DNA from: an uncultured Prevotella sp.
Lineage (GTDB): Bacteria; Bacteroidota; Bacteroidia; Bacteroidales; Bacteroidaceae
Direction: 5' to 3'
DNA length: 57,043 nt
NCBI GenBank assembly: GCA_900315775.1
Contig: ONAJ01000030.1
Coordinates: 1 to 57,043, forward strand
The first letter of the stretch is position 1. Each line of letters starts with the position of its first letter. Shown piece by piece: positions 7,053 to 15,895 of the stretch. Both the position numbers and the translations under genes were made by a program. Under the pieces are notes generated by a model. That model was given only the letters and a program-made list of their open reading frames with translations. It ran no database searches and was not told where the DNA came from.

Positions 7053-7817
7053 TTATTTGCCCAAGAACTTGGTGTCGAGATACTGTTGGAAGTTCTCCCT
7101 ATAAATATCACCTATCGGTAGGTAGGTGTCGGCATCAAGGATAACACGATTTTTATTAACCTCACGAATGTCGTCGAGGTTAACGATATAAGAGCGGTGT
7201 ATGCGCATGAAGTTGTGCGGCAGCCGCTCTTCTATTTTTTTCATAGATAGCAACGTGGTGATAGGTTTCTGTTCGTTGCGCAGGTGTACCTTAAGATACT
7301 CGCTCATAGCCTCGATATAACGGATGTCGTTAATGGCTACCTTGATGATGCGATAGCCGGATTTGAGGAAAACGACAGCGTCGTTTTTAGAGGAGAGAGG
7401 AGAGAGGAGAGAGGAGAGAGGTGCGAGATGCGAGGTGCGTGGAGAGAGGAGAGAGGAGGGAGGGGCGAGGCGCTCCTGAAGACGGTTGGCAGCACGTTGG
7501 AAGTCCTGCAGTCCGAAAGGTTTCAGGAGATAATCGACGGCAGCCACCTTAAAGCCCTCTACGGCATATTCGGCATAGGCGGTGGTGAAGACGATGAGGG
7601 GTGGTGTGGTCAGCGACTTCACAAAGTCCATACCGTTGAGGTCGGGCATGTTGATGTCGCAGAAGATAGCATCTACGGTATCGTTCTCCAGAAACTGTCG
7701 TGCTTCAACGGCACTCTGGCACTGTGCTGTCAGTTCCAGGAAAGGTACTTTACCTATGTAGGTAGCTATCTGTTGAAGAGCCAGGGGCTCATCGTCTATT
7801 GCCATACATCGTATCAT
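7053..7817 (-). CDS. LytTR-family response regulator
   Basis: 254 residues: receiver domain with acidic residues at 8-9 and phospho-acceptor Asp54 in IFCDINMPDLNG, and a C-terminal LytTR DNA-binding domain (VVFLKSGYRIIKV to the end, with MRIHRSYIVNLDDI). It overlaps the histidine kinase gene by 4 bp, so the pair is translationally coupled. The linker (about residues 116-143) is encoded by a 12-unit heptad array and reads as Ser/Leu/Pro-rich low complexity. A gain or loss of units not divisible by three would remove the DNA-binding domain, so this regulator may be switchable. Confidence 0.92.
   Translation of the reverse strand: MIRCMAIDDEPLALQQIATYIGKVPFLELTAQCQSAVEARQFLENDTVDAIFCDINMPDLNGMDFVKSLTTPPLIVFTTAYAEYAVEGFKVAAVDYLLKPFGLQDFQRAANRLQERLAPPSSLLSPRTSHLAPLSSLLSPLSSKNDAVVFLKSGYRIIKVAINDIRYIEAMSEYLKVHLRNEQKPITTLLSMKKIEERLPHNFMRIHRSYIVNLDDIREVNKNRVILDADTYLPIGDIYRENFQQYLDTKFLGK
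7389..7472 (-). repeat. In-frame 84-bp array of twelve heptads in the response-regulator linker
   Basis: On the plus strand: AGAGGAG x4, AGAGGTG, CGAGATG, CGAGGTG, CGTGGAG, AGAGGAG x2, GGAGGGG, CGAGGCG. It encodes the linker between the receiver and LytTR domains. Confidence 0.93.
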
Positions 7818-8863
7818 AGTGGTATCGTTAGTTCTACGTTATAGGTGTCAGGATTGTCCTGTATGTTCAGTGTAAAGTTACTGTCGTAAAGCAGTTGCAG
7901 TCGTTGCCTGACATTAGCGAGTCCTATGCCCCCCTTCTCAGTATTTGGTTTGTCCGCTTTGGAGTTATGACAGCGGAAGGTAAGGTGGTCGTTGTTGACG
8001 CTGACGGTGATATCGATAAACGAATCGTGCAGATAGCTGATGCCGTGTTTGAAGGCATTCTCGATGAAGCTGATGAGCATCAGTGGAGGCACCGTCTTGT
8101 CGGGCAACTCGCGCGGTAGTTCGACGTTGATTTTCACCTTGTCAGTATAGCGTAGTCGCATCAAGGTGATATAGGTGCGGATGAACTCGCACTCACGACT
8201 GAGAGGCACACCGTTTTTGTCGCCTTCGTAGAGTATGAAACGCATCATCTTCGACAGCTCCACGATAGTGCTCTTCGCCTTCTCGGGGTCTATGTCCACC
8301 AGAGCGTGGATGTTATTCAGCGTATTCATAAAGAAGTGCGGGTTAATCTGGTACTTCAGGTACTCCAGCTGGTGTTCCAAGTTTTTCTTCTCCAACGATG
8401 CCATCCTGCGCTCGTCATAGCGATGTCTGTAGTAACCCTTGATGCCCAGGTTCATGCCGAACATAAGGATAAGGATAACCACAGCCATAATGTCGTGTTC
8501 ACCGACGATGGCGGGTGGTGCTATGTGTGATGGTGCAGGAGCGTGGTGAGGTGGCGGGACAGGACGCGAGGCACACTGATAAAGAGTGAACAGTGCTATG
8601 ATGCTCAGTGTGATGAGTGAGTACTGCCAGCGTTTGTTCTTAAGGATGAGTATGGGGGCGAGTAGGAAGTTGTGGATGAGGAATAGTGCCAGGAAGACAA
8701 TGAACTTTGGCCATATTATCCACAGGTCGCGCCACTGGAAGGTGTAGAAACTGTCGCTGACGGAGTGTATATACATGCTTAGCACTGGGGCTACGAAGAG
8801 TGTAGTCCACAGCGCTAAGTATAGTAAATTCTCTTGTCGTGACTGGTACTTCATCCAATACAT
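7814..8863 (-). CDS. LytS-type sensor histidine kinase
   Basis: 349 residues: about four membrane segments (near 12-32, 48-72, 80-97, 124-140) and a cytoplasmic His_kinase domain with His176 in YQINPHFFMNTLNN, N box FIENAFKHG and a GGIGLANVRQRL lid. It should phosphorylate the adjoining LytTR regulator. The loop between membrane segments 3 and 4 (about 100-123) is Pro/His-rich (RPVPPPHHAPAPSH), so it may bind a metal. The gene begins 30 bp after the large secreted protein gene on the same strand, suggesting one operon. The start may be Met4. Confidence 0.92.
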   Translation of the reverse strand: MYWMKYQSRQENLLYLALWTTLFVAPVLSMYIHSVSDSFYTFQWRDLWIIWPKFIVFLALFLIHNFLLAPILILKNKRWQYSLITLSIIALFTLYQCASRPVPPPHHAPAPSHIAPPAIVGEHDIMAVVILILMFGMNLGIKGYYRHRYDERRMASLEKKNLEHQLEYLKYQINPHFFMNTLNNIHALVDIDPEKAKSTIVELSKMMRFILYEGDKNGVPLSRECEFIRTYITLMRLRYTDKVKINVELPRELPDKTVPPLMLISFIENAFKHGISYLHDSFIDITVSVNNDHLTFRCHNSKADKPNTEKGGIGLANVRQRLQLLYDSNFTLNIQDNPDTYNVELTIPL

Positions 8864-8893
8864 AAACGCAGAGTTTTGTTGATTATTGTATTG

Positions 8894-10906
8894 TTACCAA
8901 CCGAAGCCGCCACCACCGCCAGAAGAGTAGTTGCTCAGTGTGACATTGCTACCGCCGCTTACGGTGCCGTTGACATTCATTGTGCCACCGAGGATGTCTG
9001 TGCCGCCGCTGACAGTGACGCCAGAGGTCAGGGTAGGTGTTGACGATGTATAGACGATAAGACTCTGACTGCCTCCACCGGGACGACCTGGACCACCGCT
9101 ACCTGTTGTTGTAGTAGAAGGAGTCTTGAAGGCTGCTACGAGGGTACCTCCGTTGTATAGAGCGTACCAAATGTTCTTTGTCCATGATGAAGTCTGTTTG
9201 CATGTTCCGCCGCTGATGCTGCTGCCGTTCTCCAGACTACCGATAGCTATCAGAGTACCACCAGTGATATAGAGTTTCTTACCACCTTCGGTGTTGGCAT
9301 CTAATGATTTCTCTGCACCACCAGCTCCGATGGCATAGATGAGACCACCCTTGACGTAGAAGTTGCCGTTAGAGTCCATAGCATCGTTACCTGTTGAGTA
9401 GCAGTAGATGTAACCACCGTTGACGGTGAGGTCGCCTGTGCCGTTAGTGTCGGTATTATATGATGCATTGATGCCGTCATCGGTAGCGCTTACGTATGTC
9501 TGTCCTCCGTTGAAGGTGATGCTTGTCTTCGACTCGATACCCTCGCCGCCAGCACCCGCTGTGGTGACGTTGAGAACACCGTCGTTGATGAAGATGGCGC
9601 CATCCACCTTTATGCCCTTAGGTGACGACTTGTAGTCGGAGTCGTAACGATCGAGTTGCTGTGAAGAGGTAACGACAGAAAGCGTTCCTGTAGAGCTTGC
9701 CACTACAGCATTACCCTTAGTGTTTACAGTTGTTGTGCCACCTTCGAGGGTGAAGATGCCGTCAGCGCTGATACCCTTACCGCCGGCACCCGTGCTGGTG
9801 AGGTTCAATGTTCCGCCGCTGATAGTCATGTTGCCGTCAGCACTGAGACAGCTTGCTGCTTTTGTCTTCAGTTTGTCGCTGTCCCACGCACCGCCACCGC
9901 TGGTAGTAGCCACGATGTTTGTACCACTTATTATCATGTCGCCCTCAGACTTGATACACTTGCAGGCGTCGGCAGTGACAGCAACGTTGATGTCGCCACC
10001 AGCTAAGTAGATATTTCCTGTGTCTTCGTCTTCGTGACCGCCAGAGGCAGCATCGGTAGCAGCGATAGGAGTACCCTCGTCGTTGTCGATGTCGCACTGT
10101 ATGCCGTCGTCACCAACACCGCTGATGTTCAGCGTGCCGCTCTCCATGAGGAAGTATTCGTTGCATGAGAGACCGTCTTTTGTACTCTTGAGGATGTTTA
10201 CCGTACAGTTCTTCATCTCGGTGTAGTCACCGCTCTTGATGCCGTGAGCCTTGCTGCCGTAAGCATAGACGTTGAGAACGCCTTTGCCCTTCAGTTCCAG
10301 GTGACCCTGACAGTAGAGACACGCCTTGTCGCTGCTTGAAGAGCCGTCCTTCAGTGTGTTCTCCGTATCCTTCTTCACACTAAGTTCTATACGTTTGCCG
10401 TTGGTGATGTTGATAGGAGCACCGTTCGGATTCGTCAGTGTCAGCCCGTTCAGCGTCACAGTACATTTAGCACTTCCTCCGAGAGTCAGCGAACCGTCGT
10501 CGGATGTTCCGTAGAGGTTATATGTTATCTCTGACAAGGTGCCGTCGTCGATGAGGTCGTTGGTGATGGCATCGCTCTGTGTTATTGTTACGTGAGCTCC
10601 GCTGACACTTACGTCAACGTACTGGGCAATATTTCCTGCAACGAAAACCAGCGCTCCCGTGCCGTTATAGGTTACTTTTACCTCGTTGTCGCTGACGCTA
10701 CTGTTGTCGGTAAACATCGATGTGATGTTGCCGATGGTGAAGGTCTTGCCGAGGACGTATAATGACGTGCCGCCAGAGAATGCCATAGGACCAGCCTGTT
10801 CCGCAGGGAACTGATATGTAGCACCACCAGAGGTGATGTTAAGAGTTTGTGCCGTAGCTGCTGCTATCGTCAGCATTGCGGCTATAGTGCAAAATATCTT
10901 TTTCAT
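8894..10906 (-). CDS. Secreted Cthe_2159-like repeat protein (carbohydrate-binding domain)
   Basis: 670 residues with a signal peptide (cleavage near AAATAQT, residue 20). Most of the chain is a series of short Gly/Thr-rich turns such as GNIYLAGGDINV, GNMTISGGTLNL and GIFTLEGGTTTV, diagnostic of a parallel beta-helix. Phrases such as KDGLSCNEYF, GDDGIQCD and KGISADG match the Cthe_2159 family, whose founding member binds cellulose and polygalacturonate with calcium. The C terminus is Gly/Ser-rich, ending GGGGGFGW. It starts within the stop of the small secreted protein gene (4-bp overlap) and precedes the LytTR pair. Ligand and cell-surface role are inferred from the family. Confidence 0.8.
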   Translation of the reverse strand: MKKIFCTIAAMLTIAAATAQTLNITSGGATYQFPAEQAGPMAFSGGTSLYVLGKTFTIGNITSMFTDNSSVSDNEVKVTYNGTGALVFVAGNIAQYVDVSVSGAHVTITQSDAITNDLIDDGTLSEITYNLYGTSDDGSLTLGGSAKCTVTLNGLTLTNPNGAPINITNGKRIELSVKKDTENTLKDGSSSSDKACLYCQGHLELKGKGVLNVYAYGSKAHGIKSGDYTEMKNCTVNILKSTKDGLSCNEYFLMESGTLNISGVGDDGIQCDIDNDEGTPIAATDAASGGHEDEDTGNIYLAGGDINVAVTADACKCIKSEGDMIISGTNIVATTSGGGAWDSDKLKTKAASCLSADGNMTISGGTLNLTSTGAGGKGISADGIFTLEGGTTTVNTKGNAVVASSTGTLSVVTSSQQLDRYDSDYKSSPKGIKVDGAIFINDGVLNVTTAGAGGEGIESKTSITFNGGQTYVSATDDGINASYNTDTNGTGDLTVNGGYIYCYSTGNDAMDSNGNFYVKGGLIYAIGAGGAEKSLDANTEGGKKLYITGGTLIAIGSLENGSSISGGTCKQTSSWTKNIWYALYNGGTLVAAFKTPSTTTTGSGGPGRPGGGSQSLIVYTSSTPTLTSGVTVSGGTDILGGTMNVNGTVSGGSNVTLSNYSSGGGGGFGW

Positions 10907-11301
10907 TTGATGTTCACTTTAATGGTTCTGTTGCTATTCTTTACAATATATACACCTTTGGGGAGTGATGAGCCTTGTGGCATCTGACGTCCCTGCATAT
11001 CGTAGATGACGGTGTTGGCGTCAGTGATAATCTGATTGACGTTTATCTGGTTGATGTCCGATGTACCGTCGGTAGAAAATTCCATATATGCCAGTTGTGT
11101 CAGTGGGAGAGTAGCGAGAGTCTCACCGCCGCTTGTGGTAGCAACGAGGTTATCGTTTGTAAAAGTGAAGGTGATGTAAGTGGCTGTGATTGCTTTAGTA
11201 GTGCCGTCGTTCAAGCTAAATACCAAGTACTGGTAGTCAGCAGCTCGCATCGACATGTTGCAGAGGATGCCGAGCAACGTTAAAATAATTGTCTTCTTCA
11301 T
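10903..11301 (-). CDS. Small secreted protein with a T9SS-like C-terminal tail
   Basis: 132 residues with a signal peptide (cleaved near SMRAADYQ). The middle (YLVFSLNDGTTKAITATYIT ... LATLPLTQLAYMEFS) resembles the short repeated modules of Prevotella surface proteins. The end (YDMQGRQMPQGSSLPKGVYI and VKNSNRTIKV) matches the variable C-terminal sorting-type tail of Bacteroidota secreted proteins. Function unknown. It overlaps the beta-helix protein gene by 4 bp, so the two are probably made together. Confidence 0.7.
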   Translation of the reverse strand: MKKTIILTLLGILCNMSMRAADYQYLVFSLNDGTTKAITATYITFTFTNDNLVATTSGGETLATLPLTQLAYMEFSTDGTSDINQINVNQIITDANTVIYDMQGRQMPQGSSLPKGVYIVKNSNRTIKVNIK

Positions 11302-11341
11302 ACCTTTTCGTTTTTAAGTTCTACAAATCATGTTGTCAGCG

Positions 11342-11350
11342 GCAAAGGTA
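11342..11350 (-). promoter_or_regulatory. -7 box for the 11.3-7.0 kb operon
   Basis: TACCTTTG on the minus strand, with a following C, 41 bp upstream of the ATG at 11301. Confidence 0.6.
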
Positions 11351-11359
11351 CATAGAAAA

Positions 11360-11392
11360 GCCTGTCTGCCGAAATTTTTTCAGCAAACAGGC
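11360..11392 (-). terminator. Imperfect hairpin after the FadL-type porin gene
   Basis: GCCTGTCTGCCG (11360-11371) faces CAGCAAACAGGC (11381-11392) with two mismatches. The minus-strand message reaches it 24 bp after the porin stop and continues into a short T-run. It likely ends the DUF349-porin transcript. Confidence 0.55.
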
Positions 11393-11415
11393 ATATTTTT
11401 TCAACGAAAAGTCTG

Positions 11416-12831
11416 TTAGAACTTATAATCTACTCCCATACCGAACACATTATTTGTTCTTGAGTAGGTGTCGGTACGTGTAGCTTGTTTGTGGGTGTAG
11501 TCGCTATACATTGTCCAGAAGAAACTTGCGTTGATGCGTAGTTTCTCGGTAACGTTCATAGCACCTCCGAAACCTATAGAATAGCTGTCGCAGGCGAATG
11601 ATGTGTTCTGCTGGAACTCATCGGAAAGACCGTAGTCGGTACGTTGTCCTCCGCAGCTTACTGTGAACATCTTATTAATGTCCCATTCTACACCAGCAAG
11701 GATTTCGTGTGTCCCGTGAGTAAGTTTCTCCTGACGGTTGTTTGCCATCTTCGCATTCTTGTCGTCAAAGAAGTGGTACTCTACTGTGGCACGGAGGTTT
11801 GACAGAAACTCGTAGCCGGCAGCAACGGTGAGTAGGGCAGGCATGTCGTAGCGCGTCTTGGCGTCAGGAAGATATGGTGCGAGCATCTGTTCCATACCGT
11901 TCATCTGTGGTGCTAACGCTGCTATTGCTGCCTCGTTGCCCATCTTCTCTGCCATCGCCTTGACATCAATTGTCTGTCCCATACGTGTGATGCTGAGAGA
12001 GTTTGTGGTATTAGGGATGTTCAGTTTTGTGCGAAACTCGTACTTCGCTGCGAGGGTGAGTTTTCCTGTGTGGAAGTCGATGCCGATAAGCGGACTGAAG
12101 CCCCAGCCCCTTTGGTCGCAGTTAAGTTCCATAGCCATAAGTTGGTCGGTACCTATGGCGCCCTTGATAAGATCATTTCCTATGGCAGCCACACGTCCGC
12201 GGTAGTAGCCGTCGTAGTATGAAGCTCTCAGACCTGCTGATACGGAGAAGTTGTCCAAGATGCGGTATGCTCCTACTATCTGTGCTCCGTAGATATACTG
12301 CTTTCCCTTCATCCATGAGTCCATTTTGAACATCGTCTGTGGGTTAGGTATTTGCATAGTACTTAGTGCCTTTGCCACACCTTCTGCTACCGGAATGTTG
12401 AGCATAGGGATTCCTTCGTCGTATCTCACGTAACCACCGCTACCCACGATGCCTGCCATAAAACCTATGGCGAGACGGTCCTTGCGCCACGAAGCGAAGA
12501 GGGCGGGTACGAAGGGTGCCGATGCCTTTCCTGCGTATTTGTGATGATATTCCCCCGCACCGAGGTAGTTAGGAACATAGGTGTCGATGTCTCTGTTCTG
12601 ACCAGGCACCTGCCAGTTAAAGGACAACTCCCATCCTTCGTGTGTCCACGCCAATCCTGCGGGGTTGGAGTAGATAGCGTCGATTTCTAAAGAGGCGCCT
12701 CGCGCCATCATTCTGTCGAAGGCTATGTGGTAGTTGGTGTTTGTCATTAGTCCTCCTGCCAAAGCGGAGAGAGAGAGTAAGCAACAAAAAGTTGTTGCAA
12801 GCAGTCTGAATCTTTTTTGGTTTTTGTACAT
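11416..12831 (-). CDS. OmpP1/FadL-family outer-membrane protein
   Basis: 471 residues with a signal peptide (ending near LSALAGG). The early motif RGASLEIDAIYSNPAGLAW is the NPAG signature of FadL/TodX channels, followed by beta-strand-rich sequence and a terminal aromatic (VFGMGVDYKF) suited to barrel assembly. Such proteins move hydrophobic compounds across the outer membrane. The substrate here is unknown. It lies 21 bp downstream of the DUF349 gene and is followed by a hairpin. Confidence 0.85.
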   Translation of the reverse strand: MYKNQKRFRLLATTFCCLLSLSALAGGLMTNTNYHIAFDRMMARGASLEIDAIYSNPAGLAWTHEGWELSFNWQVPGQNRDIDTYVPNYLGAGEYHHKYAGKASAPFVPALFASWRKDRLAIGFMAGIVGSGGYVRYDEGIPMLNIPVAEGVAKALSTMQIPNPQTMFKMDSWMKGKQYIYGAQIVGAYRILDNFSVSAGLRASYYDGYYRGRVAAIGNDLIKGAIGTDQLMAMELNCDQRGWGFSPLIGIDFHTGKLTLAAKYEFRTKLNIPNTTNSLSITRMGQTIDVKAMAEKMGNEAAIAALAPQMNGMEQMLAPYLPDAKTRYDMPALLTVAAGYEFLSNLRATVEYHFFDDKNAKMANNRQEKLTHGTHEILAGVEWDINKMFTVSCGGQRTDYGLSDEFQQNTSFACDSYSIGFGGAMNVTEKLRINASFFWTMYSDYTHKQATRTDTYSRTNNVFGMGVDYKF

Positions 12832-12852
12832 AGTCTTCGGTTTTGGTGAATA

Positions 12853-14589
12853 CTAGCTGTCGTTTTCTTTGTCGATAGCGCGAATCTTCTCCCTTACGAG
12901 ATTCATCTCGTTGCGGAGCTTCTCTACCTTACGGTTCATCTCGTCGATGAGAGAGTTACCCTTCTTTGATGAAGCGTTGAGGAATCCCAGGTTGTTTTCG
13001 TAGGTCTGTACCTCGCTGCGTATCGTTTCGTATTTGCGCATCAGTCGTGCACGTTCGTTGTCGAGAACATTTGCACCCTTGTCGGCCATCTGCTTCAGAT
13101 TGTTCTTGAAGTTGTCCAGACGGCGACGACTTGCACTGATGTTGAGGTTCTTATACAGGCGGTCAACGATGTCGTGATACTCCTTGTACAGCTTGTCTTT
13201 CTCTTTGAAGGGAACGTGTCCTATCGACTGGTACTGCTCAATGAGTTTCTGTACCTTCTCCTTAATCTCTTCGCCGGTATCTTCAGCGAGGGCGTTAAGT
13301 TGTTCTATGATAGAGCGTTTCTGGTTTAGGTTCTCACGTTCTGCGTTACGACTGTCGGCATTTATGGCATTACGTGCTTCAAAGAACTTGTTGCATGCAT
13401 CCTTGAACTCGTTCCACAGGTCGTCACCGAGTTTCTTTGGTACTATGCCGATAGTCTTCCACTCCTTCTGGAGGGCTATAATCTTATCGGTTGTTGCTTT
13501 CCAGTCGGTAGAGTCCTGCAGCGCCTTAGCCTGTTCTACGAGAGCCTTCTTCTTCTCGGCATTCTCGGCAAATTTCTGACGTATCTCCTTGAAGTATTCT
13601 GCCTTACGACTGAAGAAGGTGTCGCAGGCAGCACGGAAGCGTTCGAAGATCTTTACGTTCATCTTCTGTGGAGCGAAGCCGATAGTCTTCCATTCTGTCT
13701 GGATATCGATAATCGCCTTTGTCAGTTTCTCCCATTCGCTGGCGCCCTTAGCGTCGGTCTTTGCTATCTCTTCAACCTTCTCGCATAGTTCTGTCTTACG
13801 AGCGAGGTTATTCTCTTCCTTAGCACGAAGTTCTTCGAAATGCTGCTGATGACGTTTGTTTACTACTGTCGATGCAGCCTTGAAACGTGCCCATATCTCG
13901 TCGCGAAGTTCCTTCGCAACAGGACCCGTTTCGCGGAACTCCTGATGGAGTTTCTGTAGCTGGTGGAAGGCGCTGATAACATCTTCCTCGTCGGCAAGAT
14001 GCTCTGCAGCCTCACAAAGACGTGTCTTTATCTCGAGATTCTTCTTGAAGTCGTATTCACGAGCCTCGTTGTTCAGCTTCAGGAGGTCGTAGAACTGTTC
14101 TACGTACAGCTGGTAGTTGCGCCAGAGTTCGTTAGCCTTGTCGGCAGGAACGAGTTTCAGCTCTTTCCATTCAGTCTGTAGCTGTTTGAACTCCTGATAT
14201 GACTTATTAGCCATTTCAGGTGAGGTGACCATAGCCTTAATCTTCTCAATGATGTCGAGCTTTTTCTTTAGGTTTTCCTGTTTTATCTCCTCCTGTTCTT
14301 GTGCGAACTTCGCCCTGCGTTCTTTTACTACGCCCATCTCTGCCTTGAAAACCTCCTCGTCCTCGTCGGGGGTAATCTGGTATTTCTCTGGGTCGCCGCC
14401 AGCGTCGAGATACGCCTTCATTTCGGCTTCGCGCTGTGCAAAATGAAGTTTGTAGAACACTGTTTTCAGTTGTTCCATCTCTTCCTTTTGGGGCATTTCC
14501 TCACCGTGAGCCAGTTCTTTAATTCGCTCAATTACTTCTTGCTTAGTTGTGTACACTTTCAGTGTTTCTTGAGAGTCCATCATTGTCAA
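12853..14589 (-). CDS. DUF349-repeat coiled-coil protein
   Basis: 578 residues, highly charged and helical. Repeated DUF349 units are recognisable by W-K-x-I-G-x-x-P phrases (WKTIGFAPQKM, WKTIGIVPKKL, YQSIGHVPFKEKDKLYKEY), with a long C-terminal coiled coil. No signal peptide. DUF349 proteins are widespread in Bacteroidota but have no settled function. Starts at 14589, 14583 or 14580 are possible. A -7 box lies at 14617-14625. Confidence 0.85.
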   Translation of the reverse strand: MTMMDSQETLKVYTTKQEVIERIKELAHGEEMPQKEEMEQLKTVFYKLHFAQREAEMKAYLDAGGDPEKYQITPDEDEEVFKAEMGVVKERRAKFAQEQEEIKQENLKKKLDIIEKIKAMVTSPEMANKSYQEFKQLQTEWKELKLVPADKANELWRNYQLYVEQFYDLLKLNNEAREYDFKKNLEIKTRLCEAAEHLADEEDVISAFHQLQKLHQEFRETGPVAKELRDEIWARFKAASTVVNKRHQQHFEELRAKEENNLARKTELCEKVEEIAKTDAKGASEWEKLTKAIIDIQTEWKTIGFAPQKMNVKIFERFRAACDTFFSRKAEYFKEIRQKFAENAEKKKALVEQAKALQDSTDWKATTDKIIALQKEWKTIGIVPKKLGDDLWNEFKDACNKFFEARNAINADSRNAERENLNQKRSIIEQLNALAEDTGEEIKEKVQKLIEQYQSIGHVPFKEKDKLYKEYHDIVDRLYKNLNISASRRRLDNFKNNLKQMADKGANVLDNERARLMRKYETIRSEVQTYENNLGFLNASSKKGNSLIDEMNRKVEKLRNEMNLVREKIRAIDKENDS

Positions 14590-14616
14590 ATGATTTTAAG
14601 GTTATAATTACAATTT

Positions 14617-14625
14617 GCAAACATA
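14617..14625 (-). promoter_or_regulatory. -7 box for the DUF349-porin transcript
   Basis: TATGTTTG on the minus strand with a following C, 28 bp upstream of the DUF349 ATG. Confidence 0.6.
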
Positions 14626-14690
14626 CGAAAAAAACTTGAACAAACCTAACGATTGCCCAAGTTTTTTACATTTTTTCGTATTGTGACGAC

Positions 14691-15617
14691 TTAAACCAGT
14701 CGTTTGTATCTCATAAACAGCCACGAAGCGACAGAAACACCCGTTGAAATTATCAACGCCAGGATGAAGCCGAAGGGACTCTCTTCCATACCGTTGACGA
14801 GGTTCATTCCGAAGAGTGACGCGACGAGTGTAGGCATCATCATGATGATGGTCACCGACGTAAGGGTACGCATCACGGTGTTCATATTGTTATTGATGAT
14901 GCTGGAGTAGGTATCCATCGTTGACTCGAGGATGTTTGAGTAGATATTCGTCGTCTCGCGGGCCTGTGACATCTCGATGTTTACGTCCTCGATGAGGTCG
15001 GCATCAAGTTCGTCCACCTGCAGTTTGAACTTCAGTTTTGCCAGCAGGTTTTCGTTACCACGAATTGATGTTATGAAGTATGTCAGCGAGTCTTGCAGGC
15101 GCGACAGACCTATCAGCGATTCGTTGTTTACTCCGTGGTCGAGGTTGCGCTTTGCTTTCTCGATGAGTACGTTTATCTGTTTCAGACGTTTCAGGTACCA
15201 CACTGCCGACGACAGGAAAAGACGGAATATCATATCTACGTGGTCCGTAAATCCTGCGTTGCGTTTCTGCTGGAAGCTTACGAAGTCTATCATCATATTC
15301 GTCTCGTAGTAGCATACGGTGATAGTGACGTCGCGCTTATGGATGATACCTAACGGTACGGTAGTGTAGGGCGTCCGCGAGCGTATCTCCTTGACATAGG
15401 GAATACGAAGGATGATAAGTGTCCATCCGTCGTCATACTCATAACGTGCTCGCTCGTCGGTATCGCTGATGTCCGAGAAGAAATAATCGGGTATTTGGAA
15501 CTTCTGCTCCAGTTCCATCTCGTCCTCTTCTGTTGGACACGTTACCTGTATCCAGCAGTTAGGCTCCCATTGTGGCAGCATCTTCAGTGCGCCAGTAGTA
15601 TTCCAGAATGTTTTCAT
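14691..15617 (-). CDS. corA: CorA-family magnesium/divalent cation channel
   Basis: 308 residues: a cytoplasmic alpha/beta plus long-helix domain, then two C-terminal membrane segments. The CorA filter motif GMN is at 270-272 in ASLFGMNLVNG, and the last segment ends in the basic YKRLV. It forms a pentameric inner-membrane channel. Complete. Its promoter region is a dispersed cassette shared with aroB. Confidence 0.93.
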   Translation of the reverse strand: MKTFWNTTGALKMLPQWEPNCWIQVTCPTEEDEMELEQKFQIPDYFFSDISDTDERARYEYDDGWTLIILRIPYVKEIRSRTPYTTVPLGIIHKRDVTITVCYYETNMMIDFVSFQQKRNAGFTDHVDMIFRLFLSSAVWYLKRLKQINVLIEKAKRNLDHGVNNESLIGLSRLQDSLTYFITSIRGNENLLAKLKFKLQVDELDADLIEDVNIEMSQARETTNIYSNILESTMDTYSSIINNNMNTVMRTLTSVTIIMMMPTLVASLFGMNLVNGMEESPFGFILALIISTGVSVASWLFMRYKRLV

Positions 15618-15746
15618 TTTGCCAATCCTCTAAAGATAAGTTCAACTTCGCGAGGATTGACACTTTGGTCATATCCTCACGCTTTAAAAATTACAAGTCT
15701 CCGCGTGATAATCGTCCATAATGAGTTAAAAATTTGGTTTGCGGGT

Positions 15747-15840
15747 GCAAAGGTACGAATAAACGAGAACAATACAAAATAAATCGGCAAATTTATTTTT
15801 ATTGTCGAGTGGAAGTACTTTCGACGAAGTCAAAGGTAAG
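15747..15840 (-). promoter_or_regulatory. corA promoter inside a dispersed cassette (copy 1)
   Basis: Minus strand: TTTG (15775-15778), 19 bp, TACCTTTG (15748-15755). Sequence further upstream (ACTCG...AAAAATAAA, then TTTATTTTG) aligns with the aroB promoter region at 51640-51810. It also holds CAAAGGTAAG-like ends that recur in copy 2. The 278-bp gap to pepD holds this and the pepD terminator. Confidence 0.75.
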
Positions 15841-15849
15841 GAAAAAATA

Positions 15850-15887
15850 GTGAAAGGCAAAGAAAATCGCGTTTTTTTGCCTTTCAC
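15850..15887 (-). terminator. Rho-independent terminator after pepD
   Basis: Perfect 12-bp stem, GTGAAAGGCAAA (15850-15861) with TTTGCCTTTCAC (15876-15887). The minus-strand message reaches it 8 bp after the pepD stop and then runs into TATTTTTTCC. Confidence 0.9.
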
Positions 15888-15895
15888 CTTGATAG

